The position numbers and the translations under genes are program-made. Positions 25,494 through 34,871 of a stretch of DNA of 64,000 bases are shown piece after piece. The DNA is from Iodobacter sp025352645 (GTDB lineage: Bacteria; Pseudomonadota; Gammaproteobacteria; Burkholderiales; Chitinibacteraceae), in assembly GCF_033446605.1 (NCBI RefSeq), contig NZ_JAWQUO010000007.1:96312-160311 (forward strand), written 5' to 3'. Within the stretch, counting starts at the first letter, position 1, and each line of letters begins with the position of its first letter. The notes beneath the pieces are model-generated. The model did no database searches. It worked only from the letters and a program-made list of their open reading frames with translations, and had not been told where the DNA came from.

Positions 25494-27410
25494 ATGCGAC
25501 TTAATCGATATTTACTACTGGCTAGTGTGTTGCTCCAACCTGCCTATGCAGCAGTCTTGGGTGACTTGCAAGTTCGCTCGGCGCTGGGTGAGCGTTTTAA
25601 TGCCAGAATAAATGTCGTTGCAAATGATGGGGATGAATTAGATAGCCATTGTTTTCGGCTAGTTGCAACTCAGGATGAGAATGTAGCCCATCTACGGGCG
25701 CATTTATCTTTTGAAGCCAATGAAACGGGTGGCCAATTAGTATTGCGAGGGGATGAGCCCTTGCAAGAGCCCTTGGTCAATTTTTCGATTCGGCTACGGT
25801 GCGCAAGTGAAAAAAGCGCCATTTTTCAACGTGATTACAATGTCTTGCTCGATCCACGCGAGTATAAGTCTAAGCGCAGCATAGAAGTAGCGGTGGCTTT
25901 GCCCACTATTCGTAGGCAGCTACCTGCTTTTGCAGGAATATGGCAAAGTCAGGAAGGGGATTCCGTAGAGCGCATTGCGCGGGCTTATTTCCCTCAAGAT
26001 CGCGCCAAAAAAGCCCGCATGGTGGATGAGATTTACCGGCTGAATCCAGATCTTGCCCAAAATACCAATGCTAGATTGCCTATCAATACCAATATCAAAC
26101 TACCTGATCGTAATAGCGTATTGGCCAATGTGGCCGTTAGCCCTGAGGTGGCCCCTGCAAAAACGAGCCCTTCGCTCGCCTTAGCCCCACAGCTTGCTAG
26201 AGATTCATTACAAATTGCTGTTCCACCTGCACTGCTTGCAAGCAGCGCAGGCTTTCATCTGCGTATGTCTGACTCTATTCTTGGGGCCGCTCGTAAATCT
26301 CAACTCAGCCCAGAAGAGAGCTTGCTTGCGCGTGAGCGTTTGCAGATTCTAGAGGCCGATGATCAAACGGCGCAGCTACTGCAATATAAATATCAAATCA
26401 CTCAGCTTGAAAAGCAACTGGCCTCCTTACAAGATGGGCATGCTTCAGCTTCAGACGTTGGTGTGGAAGCTTTGTCTCACCAAGAGGAGCGCAGCTGGCC
26501 TAGCCCATGGTGGCTGCTACTCTTGCTACTGCCGGTAATGTGGTGGCGTTTCCCGCGTCGCCAAATGAATAACGATTTAGATGCGTTTCCGCTTGGGCAA
26601 AGTACTTTTGCATCCATCGCTACGCCTGTAGCGATGTCTGATCGATTAAGAGAGGTCGTGCCTAGCCGTAATCAGGTGATGGGTATGGTCAATAATTTTT
26701 CTCAGGCGGCTTCTGATTGGAGCCGCGATGATATGGATGTGGTGCAGCCTAAAAATGTCTCGGAAGAAGCGCAGATGTTGCTGGATCACGGCCTGATTAC
26801 TCAGGCAATTAATTTATTGATCAGTGAAGTTGAGCAATACCCGAGCTCACTGGCGCTATGGATGAAGCTGTTTGATATTTACGTTAGCCAAGGGATGCGG
26901 CAAGATTTTCAAAACCGAGCGGTTGGTTTTAGGTTGCAGTTTTCTAGTGATAGCCTGTGGCAGCAGGTACAAAGCTTAGGGCGTAGTATTGATGAAGATA
27001 ATCCGCTTTATCTTTCTTTAGACGAAAAATTAAATCTACCTTTGGCATTGGATAAAGAAGCGGCACAAAATCGTGAGACGAGTGCTATCGAGCTGAGTGA
27101 GTTACCGCGTGATACCGCTTTCGCGTTTGCAACGGGCCCTTGGGATAATGAGCTAGACCAGCAATTTACATTGGATACTTTAGACATCCCCGCGCTAAAG
27201 GAAATTAGCTTTCCAGTAGAATTGCCACGGATCAATTTGGATGACTTCTTAAGTAGCGATCCCGCCTTGCAAACGGTGATTGGGCATTTAGAGCTGGAGA
27301 ATATTCAGGCTGCTTGTAATGAGCTAGAGCAGCTGCTTTATCGAGGAACGATGGAGCAGCGCCAACTTGCCGTGAAGTGGCTGGATATTTTGATCCCTCT
27401 ACAAATGTAA
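25494..27410 (+). CDS. FimV-like polar/pilus assembly protein
   Basis: About 638 residues from ATG 25494. Signal peptide MRLNRYLLLASVLLQPAYA, then the FimV N-terminal domain (LGDLQVRSALGERFNARINV). Next comes a peptidoglycan-binding-like stretch (QEGDSVERIARAYFPQ to RLNPDLA), a coiled coil (ITQLEKQLASLQ), one membrane helix (WWLLLLLLPVMWW), then an acidic cytoplasmic part with TPR-like helices. FimV proteins organise the cell pole and support type IV pilus function in Pseudomonas and Neisseria relatives. The C-terminal helix is shorter than the classical FimV C-terminal motif. The frame also opens at 25449 inside pilU, but only the ATG at 25494 gives a proper signal peptide. Confidence 0.85.
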   Translation: MRLNRYLLLASVLLQPAYAAVLGDLQVRSALGERFNARINVVANDGDELDSHCFRLVATQDENVAHLRAHLSFEANETGGQLVLRGDEPLQEPLVNFSIRLRCASEKSAIFQRDYNVLLDPREYKSKRSIEVAVALPTIRRQLPAFAGIWQSQEGDSVERIARAYFPQDRAKKARMVDEIYRLNPDLAQNTNARLPINTNIKLPDRNSVLANVAVSPEVAPAKTSPSLALAPQLARDSLQIAVPPALLASSAGFHLRMSDSILGAARKSQLSPEESLLARERLQILEADDQTAQLLQYKYQITQLEKQLASLQDGHASASDVGVEALSHQEERSWPSPWWLLLLLLPVMWWRFPRRQMNNDLDAFPLGQSTFASIATPVAMSDRLREVVPSRNQVMGMVNNFSQAASDWSRDDMDVVQPKNVSEEAQMLLDHGLITQAINLLISEVEQYPSSLALWMKLFDIYVSQGMRQDFQNRAVGFRLQFSSDSLWQQVQSLGRSIDEDNPLYLSLDEKLNLPLALDKEAAQNRETSAIELSELPRDTAFAFATGPWDNELDQQFTLDTLDIPALKEISFPVELPRINLDDFLSSDPALQTVIGHLELENIQAACNELEQLLYRGTMEQRQLAVKWLDILIPLQM

Positions 27411-28037
27411 TGGCCTTGGCTAGGGTATTCATACTGACCTGATGATGTTTCTTGCTCAGCCTATGTAAATAGATTTTTTAGACCCGTACTCTATTTTTGT
27501 AGGACGGGTGCAACCCAATCCTATCAACTTAGACACACCATGTAGGGTGGGCAAGGCGGTTTATCTTGCCCACGCGGATACGCGGCGTGGGCAAAGAACG
27601 CGCCCACCCTACGATGTTTTAAATGCTTGCAATAGTGCAATCCAAGCTGAAGCCTGTGTAACAATTAAAACATTTCCCTTAAGTTGATAGGATTGGGGTT
27701 GCAGGCCCATATGCGCTAAAAAAGTGATATAGAACCTTAATACCCTGATTTTTTTGCTTAGCGCCAGCAAACCAATTTATTGGCGTTGAATGCCGTTGAC
27801 GCGGCAAGAGCGAGCAAGGGCTTGGTTTTGCTGAGGTGCCCGCTTTTATGCAACATAGCCATGATGTAAAGATCGCCTCATTCATTGATAGGTGGTTAAA
27901 ATATCTAATACAGTTACCATCAAGATGTCATTGAGAAAAGCTATCATCAAGATGAACTTTGTTGATTGGACAAAGTCGAATGTATTAGCCCAAAATACCT
28001 GTGGTTATTTTTTAGTCTTAAATAAAGGAGCATCAAC
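27411..28037. other. Repeat-filled gap before the peroxiredoxin gene
   Basis: 627 bases without a convincing gene. It holds the MITE-like element at 27509-27703 with its nested GTAGGG repeat, then a leader with two direct copies of CATCAAGATG (27918-27927 and 27945-27954, 27 bases apart). These could be a regulator binding site for the peroxiredoxin gene. Short frames here have no family resemblance. Confidence 0.5.
27509..27703. mobile_element. MITE-like element with about 23-bp terminal inverted repeats
   Basis: The left end (27509-27531) and the reverse complement of the right end (27680-27703) agree at all but one inserted C. The core is CAATCCTATCAACTTA. Inside lies a second inverted repeat, TGTAGGGTGGGC (27541-27552) to GCCCACCCTAC (27602-27612). 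There is no transposase. The same termini bound the element at 50230-50412. Confidence 0.7.
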
Positions 28038-28643
28038 ATGGCCGTACTCGTTGGTAAAAGCGCACCAGATTTCACAGCAGCAGCCGTTTTAGGTAATGGC
28101 GAGATCGTAGATAGCTACAACTTTAAGGCAGCCACTGCCGGCAAATACGCCGTGGTGTTCTTCTATCCTCTAGATTTCACTTTTGTTTGCCCATCTGAGC
28201 TGATTGCGTTTGATCACCGTCTGGAAGAATTCAAAGCCCGTAATGTTGAAGTGATTGGCGTGTCGATCGACAGCCAGTTTACTCATGCTGCATGGCGCAA
28301 TACCCCAGTAGAAAAAGGCGGCATTGGCCAAGTTGGCTACACCTTGGTTGCGGATACTAAGCATTTAATCTGCCAGGCTTACGATGTTGAGCTGGCAGCA
28401 GAAGGCGTTGCACTGCGCGGCTCTTTCCTGATTGATAAAAATGGCGTTGTACAGCACCAAGTTGTGAACAACTTGCCACTGGGCCGTGATATTAGCGAAA
28501 TGCTGCGTGTAGTTGATGCGCTGCAATTTACTGAAGAGCACGGTGAAGTTTGCCCAGCAGGCTGGAACAAAGGTAAAGCAGGTATGAAGGCTGACGCTGC
28601 TGGCGTTGCTGATTACTTGGCTAAGAATGCTAAAGATCTATAA
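28038..28643 (+). CDS. 2-Cys peroxiredoxin (AhpC/TSA family)
   Basis: A 201-residue cytoplasmic thiol peroxidase that reduces hydrogen peroxide and organic peroxides. The peroxidatic Cys is Cys51 in DFTFVCPSE, and the resolving Cys is Cys172 in HGEVCPAGW, so it is a typical 2-Cys (Prx1/AhpC) type. GGAG lies 7 bases before the ATG. No ahpF or thioredoxin reductase gene is adjacent, so the reductant is probably thioredoxin or an unlinked AhpF. It ends at a strong bidirectional terminator. Confidence 0.93.
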   Translation: MAVLVGKSAPDFTAAAVLGNGEIVDSYNFKAATAGKYAVVFFYPLDFTFVCPSELIAFDHRLEEFKARNVEVIGVSIDSQFTHAAWRNTPVEKGGIGQVGYTLVADTKHLICQAYDVELAAEGVALRGSFLIDKNGVVQHQVVNNLPLGRDISEMLRVVDALQFTEEHGEVCPAGWNKGKAGMKADAAGVADYLAKNAKDL

Positions 28644-28671
28644 GCGTATCGCTGACTAGATTAAGTAGATA

Positions 28672-28706
28672 AAAAAGCCCATTAGCAGCTTGCTAATGGG
28701 CTTTTT
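28672..28706. terminator. Bidirectional intrinsic terminator
   Basis: AAAAAGCCCATTAGCA (28672-28687), loop GCT, TGCTAATGGGCTTTTT (28691-28706), a 16-bp stem with T runs in both directions. It serves the peroxiredoxin gene and the convergent chemoreceptor gene. Confidence 0.9.
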
Positions 28707-28724
28707 ACTGGGTGAAAGCTTTAA

Positions 28725-29852
28725 TTACTGATTCGATGTAATGACTTCTAAGCGTTGAGCCACATCGCGTACCGAGCTTGCTTGTTGCTCGGATGCATTC
28801 GAGATTTCGCTAATTAAATTACGCATCGCACCTACGTCTTGCACAATGCGTGCTAAGGCTTTCTCGGCGCTAACGGCTTTTTCTTCGCCAGCGGTCACGT
28901 CTTTTTCGCCTGAATTCATGGTGCCAACAGCACGTTCAATTTCGATTTGAATTGAGTGGATTAGCTCACCAATTTCTGCAGTGGCTTTGGCGGTGCGCTC
29001 AGATAATTTGCGCACCTCATCGGCCACTACCGCAAAGCCACGACCGGTGTCCCCCGCGCGGGCGGCTTCAATGGCGGCATTCAGCGCTAGCAGATTGGTT
29101 TGGTCGGCAATATCTTTGATCACACCCACAATCACGCCAATTTTATCGGATTGGGTATTAAGCTGACCGATAACGCCGGCGGTGGTGCGCACTAATACCG
29201 CTACATCACGCATTCCTTGGACTGCCCCTTCAACCACCACTTGGCCTTCGTTGGCGCTAGAAAAAGCGCTATTTCCCCGATTACTGGCCTCGCTGGTGGT
29301 ATGGGCAACTTCATCAATGCTGGTGCTGACTTCCTCCATCGTGGAGGCAATGTAAGCCACCTGCTCATGTAGCTGGTTGGCTTTATTGGCGACGTCTTGC
29401 TGTAAATTTTCATGCTTAAGTTTGCTGGTGATATCTTCCCAGCAGGCAAGGTAGCATTTTACCTTGCTAGGATCTGTGGCATCCCAAATGGGGAAAGCTT
29501 TGGTACGCAAGGTGATGCTACCCAGTGGAATATCAGCCACATGGGTGGCATTACGCGCGCCTGTCCCTAGTTTTTCTAAAATACGTCGTACACGATCAGG
29601 GTCATGGTGAAAACGATGGATAGAGCCACCTTGTGCTGCAGTAGGGTCTGCGCCGCGTAAAACTTGGGTCATTTCTTGGCGATATTGCTCAAAGACATTT
29701 TTTGCGGTTTGGTTGACATAAAAAACATTGTTTTCATGGCTGGTATCACAGAGCAGGACCATATTGTCTACATGATCTAGTACTGCGCGCATCGTATCTA
29801 GTTGAGCATCGGCGGTATTCTTTGATTCTGTCTTTTGAGTAAAGCCAAACAT
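28725..29852 (-). CDS. Cytoplasmic PAS-domain chemoreceptor
   Basis: A 375-residue methyl-accepting chemotaxis protein without membrane helices. Residues about 15-140 form a PAS-like sensor (TMRAVLDHVDNMVLLCDTS, then FYVNQTAKNVFEQY). The rest is the signalling coiled coil with the invariant hairpin tip DQTNLLALNAAIEAARAG and GFAVVADEVRKLSERT. Sensing therefore happens inside the cell, perhaps of redox or energy state, but no cofactor residue is obvious. It does not end in a CheR-binding pentapeptide. It is convergent with the peroxiredoxin gene. Confidence 0.9.
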   Translation of the reverse strand: MFGFTQKTESKNTADAQLDTMRAVLDHVDNMVLLCDTSHENNVFYVNQTAKNVFEQYRQEMTQVLRGADPTAAQGGSIHRFHHDPDRVRRILEKLGTGARNATHVADIPLGSITLRTKAFPIWDATDPSKVKCYLACWEDITSKLKHENLQQDVANKANQLHEQVAYIASTMEEVSTSIDEVAHTTSEASNRGNSAFSSANEGQVVVEGAVQGMRDVAVLVRTTAGVIGQLNTQSDKIGVIVGVIKDIADQTNLLALNAAIEAARAGDTGRGFAVVADEVRKLSERTAKATAEIGELIHSIQIEIERAVGTMNSGEKDVTAGEEKAVSAEKALARIVQDVGAMRNLISEISNASEQQASSVRDVAQRLEVITSNQ

Positions 29853-29971
29853 AAGGTGATCCCCTAGAAAACAGGATTAAAAGCAAAGTGACTGTCCTCT
29901 TTATAGAATGGCTAGGCTCAAAATCAATCCATTATTATTGAAATAAGCTTCTGTTTTTATAAATAAAATGA

Positions 29972-30008
29972 GGGCCTTATTGCAAAGTAAAAACCTGCAA
30001 TAAGGCCC
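29972..30008 (-). terminator. Probable terminator of tas
   Basis: GGGCCTTATTGCA (29972-29984) pairs perfectly with TGCAATAAGGCCC (29996-30008). On the minus strand it is followed by TCATTTTATTTAT, a loose T run. It lies about 60 bases after the tas stop. Confidence 0.6.
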
Positions 30009-30066
30009 CTTCATAAGTACCGACAGAGTAAAAAGTATGAATGACTAATCGTTAGTTACTTGATGC

Positions 30067-31104
30067 TTAATTGGCAGGATTAGGGCTTTGTTTGTGAATG
30101 GCCTCTATGGCGGCATCTAGCTCTGGGGTAATCAATACATCTAAGCTAGCTATGTTTTCTTTTAACTGGGCCATGGTGGTGGCGCCAATAATATTACTAG
30201 CAACGTACCAACGGCTGCTTACCCACGCTAAGGCCATTTGGGCAGGGGATAGGCCGTGGTCTCTGGCGAGCTGTACATAGGCTGCAATAGCAGGGGGAAC
30301 GGCGGGTTTTAAATAGCGTGCACCAAAATTGCTATAGCGCGTCATCCGGCCTGCAGCTTGTGGGTTATCTAAGTATTTGCCCGATAATAAACCAAAGGCC
30401 AATGGGCTATATGCAAGCAGGCCGACGTTTTCTCGATGGCAGGTTTCAACCAGCCCATTTTCAAAATTACGATTAATTAAATTAAATACATTTTGAATTG
30501 AGGCAATACGTGGCAGCGATTGCGCTTTAGCCACGCGGTTGGCTTCCATTACGCCCCAAGGGGTTTCATTGGATAGGCCGATATGGCGAACCTTACCCGC
30601 TATGACTAGCTCATTTAAGGCGGCTAATTGCTCTGCAAAATCAGGGGTGTGATCTGGCTCTTGGCTAGGGTCGTAATAGCTTTGGCCAAACATCGGTACA
30701 TGGCGGGCGGGCCAGTGTAGCTGGTATAGGTCTAGATAATCGGTGCGCAGGCGCTTGAGGCTGGCATCGCATGCGCTAATAATCTGTTCTCGATTAAGCT
30801 TAGGCCCGCCGCGTATCCAATCCATGCCACGGTTTGGGCCAGAAATCTTGCTCGCCAAAATGATCTTATCGCGGCTTTGCGTGGCCAGCCACGTGCCTAC
30901 ATAGCTTTCGGTTAGCCCTTGAGTTTCTGCTTTGCCTGGCACGGGATACATCTCGGCCGTATCAATAAAATTAATGCCTGCTGCTTGTGCGTAGTCGAGC
31001 TGCTCATGCGCTTCGGCCTCGCTATTTTGCTCACCAAAGGTCATGGTGCCAAGGCAGAGGGTGGAGATGTTTAAATCAGTACCGGCTAAGAGGCGGTATT
31101 TCAT
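30067..31104 (-). CDS. tas: NADP(H)-dependent aldo/keto reductase Tas
   Basis: A 345-residue cytoplasmic aldo/keto reductase, close to E. coli Tas. Shared landmarks are LGTMTFGEQNSEAEAHEQLDY (within residues 18-38), FIDTAEMYPVPG, ETQGLTESYVGTWL, the catalytic Asp-Tyr-Lys-His set (IDTAEMY, ILASKIS, DLYQLHWPAR) and IIGATTMAQLKENI. The physiological substrate is unknown. E. coli tas was found as a suppressor of a tyrosine requirement. It is a single gene with its own terminator. Confidence 0.92.
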   Translation of the reverse strand: MKYRLLAGTDLNISTLCLGTMTFGEQNSEAEAHEQLDYAQAAGINFIDTAEMYPVPGKAETQGLTESYVGTWLATQSRDKIILASKISGPNRGMDWIRGGPKLNREQIISACDASLKRLRTDYLDLYQLHWPARHVPMFGQSYYDPSQEPDHTPDFAEQLAALNELVIAGKVRHIGLSNETPWGVMEANRVAKAQSLPRIASIQNVFNLINRNFENGLVETCHRENVGLLAYSPLAFGLLSGKYLDNPQAAGRMTRYSNFGARYLKPAVPPAIAAYVQLARDHGLSPAQMALAWVSSRWYVASNIIGATTMAQLKENIASLDVLITPELDAAIEAIHKQSPNPAN

Positions 31105-31169
31105 CGGGCTAATCCTTTACAAGCAGGAGGATGCAAAGACGCGGTGTTCACAAAACTATCATATAGCGA

Positions 31170-31223
31170 GTAGAGGCGCTGCTTGCTGCGCCTTGAACAG
31201 GGCACGGCAAGCAGCGCCCCTAC
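31170..31223. repeat. Inverted repeat of the GTAG...CTAC family
   Basis: GTAGAGGCGCTGCTTGC (31170-31186) is mirrored by GCAAGCAGCGCCCCTAC (31207-31223) with one mismatch, with a GGGCACGG segment in the loop. It lies between the tas start and the TraB-family gene. Confidence 0.65.
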
Positions 31224-31277
31224 ATGGCTATCGTGATCGCGGTACGGATGAGTGGTTTTTGTGGATGAAATAATCAA

Positions 31278-32189
31278 TTATTTAACAGGGCTAACTCGAT
31301 AGCCTTGTTGGCGCAGGCTTTGGATTAGGCCCATTTTACCTGGTAGGTGGAGTGCGCCTACGGCAATAAACGCGTTACCGTCTTTTAGCTTATCCGCTAG
31401 GCGCTCTGCCATTCGTGGGTTGCGCGCTTCCAGTAATTGAAAGCGCCATTGCTTATACCAAGCTTGATCTGCCATTTTGATATCGTCTTGCTCGGCAAAG
31501 GCGGCCAGGCCATTGATATCTTGCTTGAGATACAGATCTAAAATCTGCTGGTAGCTTTGCTGCATAGCCTCTTGTTGATCCAGCACGGTGTAAAGCAGCT
31601 CTATTTGCTTTGCTTCTGGAATATTTTCAAACAGGCTGAGTTGCTCATCTAGTGTTTCTAAGCCGGTATATTCTTTTTGCCCTTCGATCGCCATTTTGGC
31701 AAACAGCAGATCAAGCGGCATTTGCCCAGATTGTCTAACTGGGGTCATGAGCAGCATGGCTGCGCCCCAAGGCTTGAGTTTGGCTGTAGCAACTTCTGGG
31801 TAACCCCGTGCTTCTAGTGCGGGTAAGAGTTTTTGGTAGTGCTCTGTGTCTATTTTTTGCGCTAAAGAAGGCTCTGGCGTCAGCATGCGCTTGCCCATTT
31901 CCATCATCATGCCAAAATCTAGGCGAATTTCAGTGACAACATGCTTGGCGTCGCTAAAGGCGGCTTCGGTTTTGGGGCTAAGTTGGGTAACGCGAGGATC
32001 GCCAACGTGGGCGGTGCCATACAGCCAAGAATTAGGCGTGCCTTTTTTTTCTATTTTCCACAGCAAGCTATTGCTGTTTTCTACTTTGGCACTTGCGCTG
32101 GCTTTATTGGCAGCGGCGCTAACATGGGGGGCGAGGAGGGTGGTGGCGACAGCGACGGCAACAATCAGGGGACGAAATCGAGCAAGCAT
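31278..32189 (-). CDS. TraB/GumN family protein
   Basis: About 303 residues from ATG 32189. Signal peptide MLARFRPLIVAVAVATTLLA, then a TraB/GumN domain. It has the characteristic pattern SWLYGTAHVGDPRV near the start, EIRLDFGMM, and the closing FIAVGALHLPGKMGLIQSLRQQGYRV. The family has two short GxxH and ExxE-like motifs and is proposed to be a metal-dependent hydrolase, but bacterial function is unproven. The frame opens 4 codons earlier at a TTG, but GGAG sits 6 bases before ATG 32189. It lies just downstream of an unknown 178-residue gene in the same direction. Confidence 0.85.
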   Translation of the reverse strand: MLARFRPLIVAVAVATTLLAPHVSAAANKASASAKVENSNSLLWKIEKKGTPNSWLYGTAHVGDPRVTQLSPKTEAAFSDAKHVVTEIRLDFGMMMEMGKRMLTPEPSLAQKIDTEHYQKLLPALEARGYPEVATAKLKPWGAAMLLMTPVRQSGQMPLDLLFAKMAIEGQKEYTGLETLDEQLSLFENIPEAKQIELLYTVLDQQEAMQQSYQQILDLYLKQDINGLAAFAEQDDIKMADQAWYKQWRFQLLEARNPRMAERLADKLKDGNAFIAVGALHLPGKMGLIQSLRQQGYRVSPVK

Positions 32190-32267
32190 CCAAGTCTCCA
32201 ACAGTTTTTATATTTGGAGGTGCAGTATAAAGCGAACTGGATGTTTTCTAAAACAAGGACGTAGCAA

Positions 32268-32804
32268 TTATTCCAAACCAATTAATGTTTTAACTGCATC
32301 AACATATTGATCGGCTTGTTGTTTGGCTTTATGTGATTGACGTAATGCCATATTCCAACGTGCAATCGTTTGTTTGTAATTATCAATATTGCAGGCTTGT
32401 ATCTCTGTAATTAATGAATTGGCCATGAGTCCTAAAAATTGTTTAGCACTTTCTGCCATCAGGTTTTTGGCCTGCTCAAGTAAGAGGGGGTCAATCACGG
32501 AAGGGCTAAGGGCTTGGGGGGCGATACTCTGCTCAAGCGATTTTTCTGCAATTGCCGTTTCGATATTGCGCTCGATAATGCGGATATCTTGAATAAACCC
32601 GGCTTGTTCTAATTCTGTGAGACTGGGATGAATTTCTAAACCAATTAATAGCGCAGCGAGCACGCTGCTGGATTTAGCCCCGTCAATTAAAATCAGCAAG
32701 CGGCGCATCCGTGCCGAAAGACCAAAACTACGCTCGGCAATTTCTTGTTGGCCCTTGGCAGTTTTCGCATAAATCGTATCGATCAATTGGATAGAAACAC
32801 TCAT
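32268..32804 (-). CDS. Conserved protein of unknown function
   Basis: A 178-residue soluble, mostly helical protein. The N-terminal 70 residues carry a pattern I have seen in other betaproteobacterial unknowns: KTAKGQQEIAERSFGLSARM, RRLLILIDG, then LEQAGFI, reminiscent of a small winged-helix-like fold. The C-terminal half (about 100-178) is helical and Gln/Ala-rich. No signal peptide, no catalytic motif. It probably forms a two-gene unit with the TraB/GumN gene 78 bases downstream. Function is unknown. Confidence 0.7.
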   Translation of the reverse strand: MSVSIQLIDTIYAKTAKGQQEIAERSFGLSARMRRLLILIDGAKSSSVLAALLIGLEIHPSLTELEQAGFIQDIRIIERNIETAIAEKSLEQSIAPQALSPSVIDPLLLEQAKNLMAESAKQFLGLMANSLITEIQACNIDNYKQTIARWNMALRQSHKAKQQADQYVDAVKTLIGLE

Positions 32805-33106
32805 GGATCACCCCACCAAGTCATATAGGAGCGGAGCTTAACAGCTTGATATTACAGAAATTAGAAACGGCTTATTTATAATGCATATTGTTGGTGTGTT
32901 GCCCATATCAAGAAAATGGCTGATCTAAAAACTAAGGGGCGCTGCCTGCAACGCCCCTTAGGGAAACACTAATTTATTCAGTTTTGTTATTCTTGTGCTG
33001 GCGAGAATCCAGTATTTACGCTGGATTCTCGATAAAAAAATTCAAGGACGACAATTTAATCAGCGTTTCTTTAGTTGCTTGTAAAATTACTGGAAATTTA
33101 CCGTTT
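32805..33106. other. Intergenic gap with two hairpins
   Basis: 302 bases. One hairpin (32933-32960) is the probable terminator of the chemoreceptor gene. The other, GAGAATCCAG with CTGGATTCTC (about 33003-33030), resembles the dispersed AATCCAG repeat arm seen near 51190. No gene is visible. Confidence 0.5.
32927..32960 (-). terminator. Intrinsic terminator of the chemoreceptor gene
   Basis: TAAGGGGCG (32933-32941) pairs with CGCCCCTTA (32952-32960). On the minus strand it is followed by GTTTTTAG. Confidence 0.65.
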
Positions 33107-34738
33107 TTATAGCTTAAACCGACCCACAATCGTTTGTAAATTAGCTGCAAGGCTAGATAAATCACTGAGGGTGGTGCGTGTGTTTTTCAGTGCGATATCG
33201 GTTTCGGTGACCTGATGGTTAATCTTTTCGGCGACTTGGGCGATTTGCTCGGTGGCCATCGATTGCTCTCGGGTGGCGCTGGAGATTTCAATGATTTTGC
33301 CAGATACCGATTGCATTTCAACTTGCATCGCACCAATGCGCTCGGCAATGATTTGCGATAGCGCTTGATTGCCGCAAACCATATCTTTGGTGGCTTGCAT
33401 TTTACCAACGGCATGATTGGTTTTATCGCTGATAGAGCCAAGCATCTGCTCGATTTCTTCGGTAGCCCTTGCGGTGCGCTCTGCTAGTTTTCTGACTTCA
33501 TCGGCAACTACGGCAAAGCCTCGGCCTGTTTCGCCAGCTCGGGCCGCTTCAATGGCCGCGTTCAGCGCTAGCAGATTGGTTTGGCCAGCAATGTCCTTGA
33601 TGGTGACGGTGATGAGGCTAATTTGCTGTGATTGAGTAGATAGATCTTGCATCGTGGTACTGAGCTCGCCCACGGTATTGGCCATTTTATCCGTGTCGTC
33701 ACGCATGGTTTTAACCGCATCGGCGCTGGCCGTCGCGCCTTTATCGGCTTCTCGCACGGTGCTTTCTACTTGCTGGGTGCTGTCGGCAATATGCGCAATG
33801 CTGACGGTGACTTCCTCAATATTGGCAGCGGAGGCAGCTGCCATATCAGCTTGTTTATGTGATTCGTGGGATAACTTTTGTGCCATTTGCTCGATATCGG
33901 CCACACCACCACTCAAGCGGCCGGCTTGATCTCGCACCTGATTAACCACCTGGTGTAAATCGCCCATAAACTGATTAAACGCGATCGCGATATGCGATGT
34001 TTCATCTCGGCTGCTGCTATCTAAGCGCACAGTAAGATCTGCATTGCCGCTATTCAAGTTTTGCATGGCCAATCTTAAGCGATTCAGCGGGCGGGTCACT
34101 AAGTTAGCCAGCCATAGCGATGCCAGCGTAGACAGTAAAATGGCGATCGCGCCTAAGATAACTGATTTGAGCAAAATACTATTTAAGGTTTCTTTTACTG
34201 AGGATAGGTTGGCGTCAGCTGCGGCAACAATGGTTTCGCCTTTATTGGTTTTAAAGGGTAAGTAAATGGTGCGAAAGCTACCAAACTTGCTGTCGTATTC
34301 GGCAAAGGTACGTTTGTTTTGGGTGAGCGCGGTTTGTAGCTGCTCGTTTACGGTATCTGATGAGGTGAGGTAAACCTCGGCATCGGGTTTGTTTTCTTCT
34401 TCTGGGGATAAAGAAGAAAGCACGTAGTGGGCTTTGCCATCTTTCATGGTGTAACCGTAAATAAACGGCAGGCCTAGCTCTTTGCTATAGCGGGTAAGGC
34501 GCTCTGATAAGACACGCATCTGGTGTAAATCGGCTTGATCGCGCGGTTTAAGCTCAGAATGAAAGCCTTCACCGAGTACAAAGTGATAACCCGTTGCCGC
34601 TGCAACTAGCTGGCTATCAATCGCTTGCAGTGCATGGCTGCGTGCTTGTTGATAACTAAAGTAGGTAAAGAGCGCTACGGTTAGCGTCGTCAGCAAAACC
34701 ATGACGAACTGAATTTTTCCTTTCAGGGTATAAAGCAT
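33107..34738 (-). CDS. Methyl-accepting chemotaxis protein, periplasmic sensor plus HAMP
   Basis: About 543 residues from ATG 34738. Membrane helix 1 (about 8-28), a periplasmic Cache-like sensor (about 35-185) with FIYGYTMKDGKAHYVLSS, membrane helix 2 (about 190-212), HAMP (TRPLNRLRLAMQNLNSGNADLTVRL), and the cytoplasmic signalling domain with QTNLLALNAAIEAARAGETG and FAVVADEVRKLAERTARAT. The ligand is unknown. The frame opens at TTG 34744, but GAGG lies 7 bases before the ATG. No CheR pentapeptide at the C-terminus (ends VGRFKL, as does the chemoreceptor at 42457, which ends FGRFKL). Confidence 0.92.
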   Translation of the reverse strand: MLYTLKGKIQFVMVLLTTLTVALFTYFSYQQARSHALQAIDSQLVAAATGYHFVLGEGFHSELKPRDQADLHQMRVLSERLTRYSKELGLPFIYGYTMKDGKAHYVLSSLSPEEENKPDAEVYLTSSDTVNEQLQTALTQNKRTFAEYDSKFGSFRTIYLPFKTNKGETIVAAADANLSSVKETLNSILLKSVILGAIAILLSTLASLWLANLVTRPLNRLRLAMQNLNSGNADLTVRLDSSSRDETSHIAIAFNQFMGDLHQVVNQVRDQAGRLSGGVADIEQMAQKLSHESHKQADMAAASAANIEEVTVSIAHIADSTQQVESTVREADKGATASADAVKTMRDDTDKMANTVGELSTTMQDLSTQSQQISLITVTIKDIAGQTNLLALNAAIEAARAGETGRGFAVVADEVRKLAERTARATEEIEQMLGSISDKTNHAVGKMQATKDMVCGNQALSQIIAERIGAMQVEMQSVSGKIIEISSATREQSMATEQIAQVAEKINHQVTETDIALKNTRTTLSDLSSLAANLQTIVGRFKL

Positions 34739-34871
34739 TCTCAATCCTCTGTTTACTAGGTTTATTATGATTTTCTAATGAGCCGATGTTATTACAAATG
34801 ACATGGAGGAGTTGGTCTATCTATTGCAATTTGCGGCTTTGTGGGGATAGACGGTCGTTAATTATTTGAGG

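Noticed and set aside
27887..27945. GATAG...CTATC before the peroxiredoxin gene as an OxyR site
   Set aside because: The half sites are about 59 bases apart; OxyR sites span about 37 bases with four ATAG/CTAT-like elements, and the inner ones are missing.
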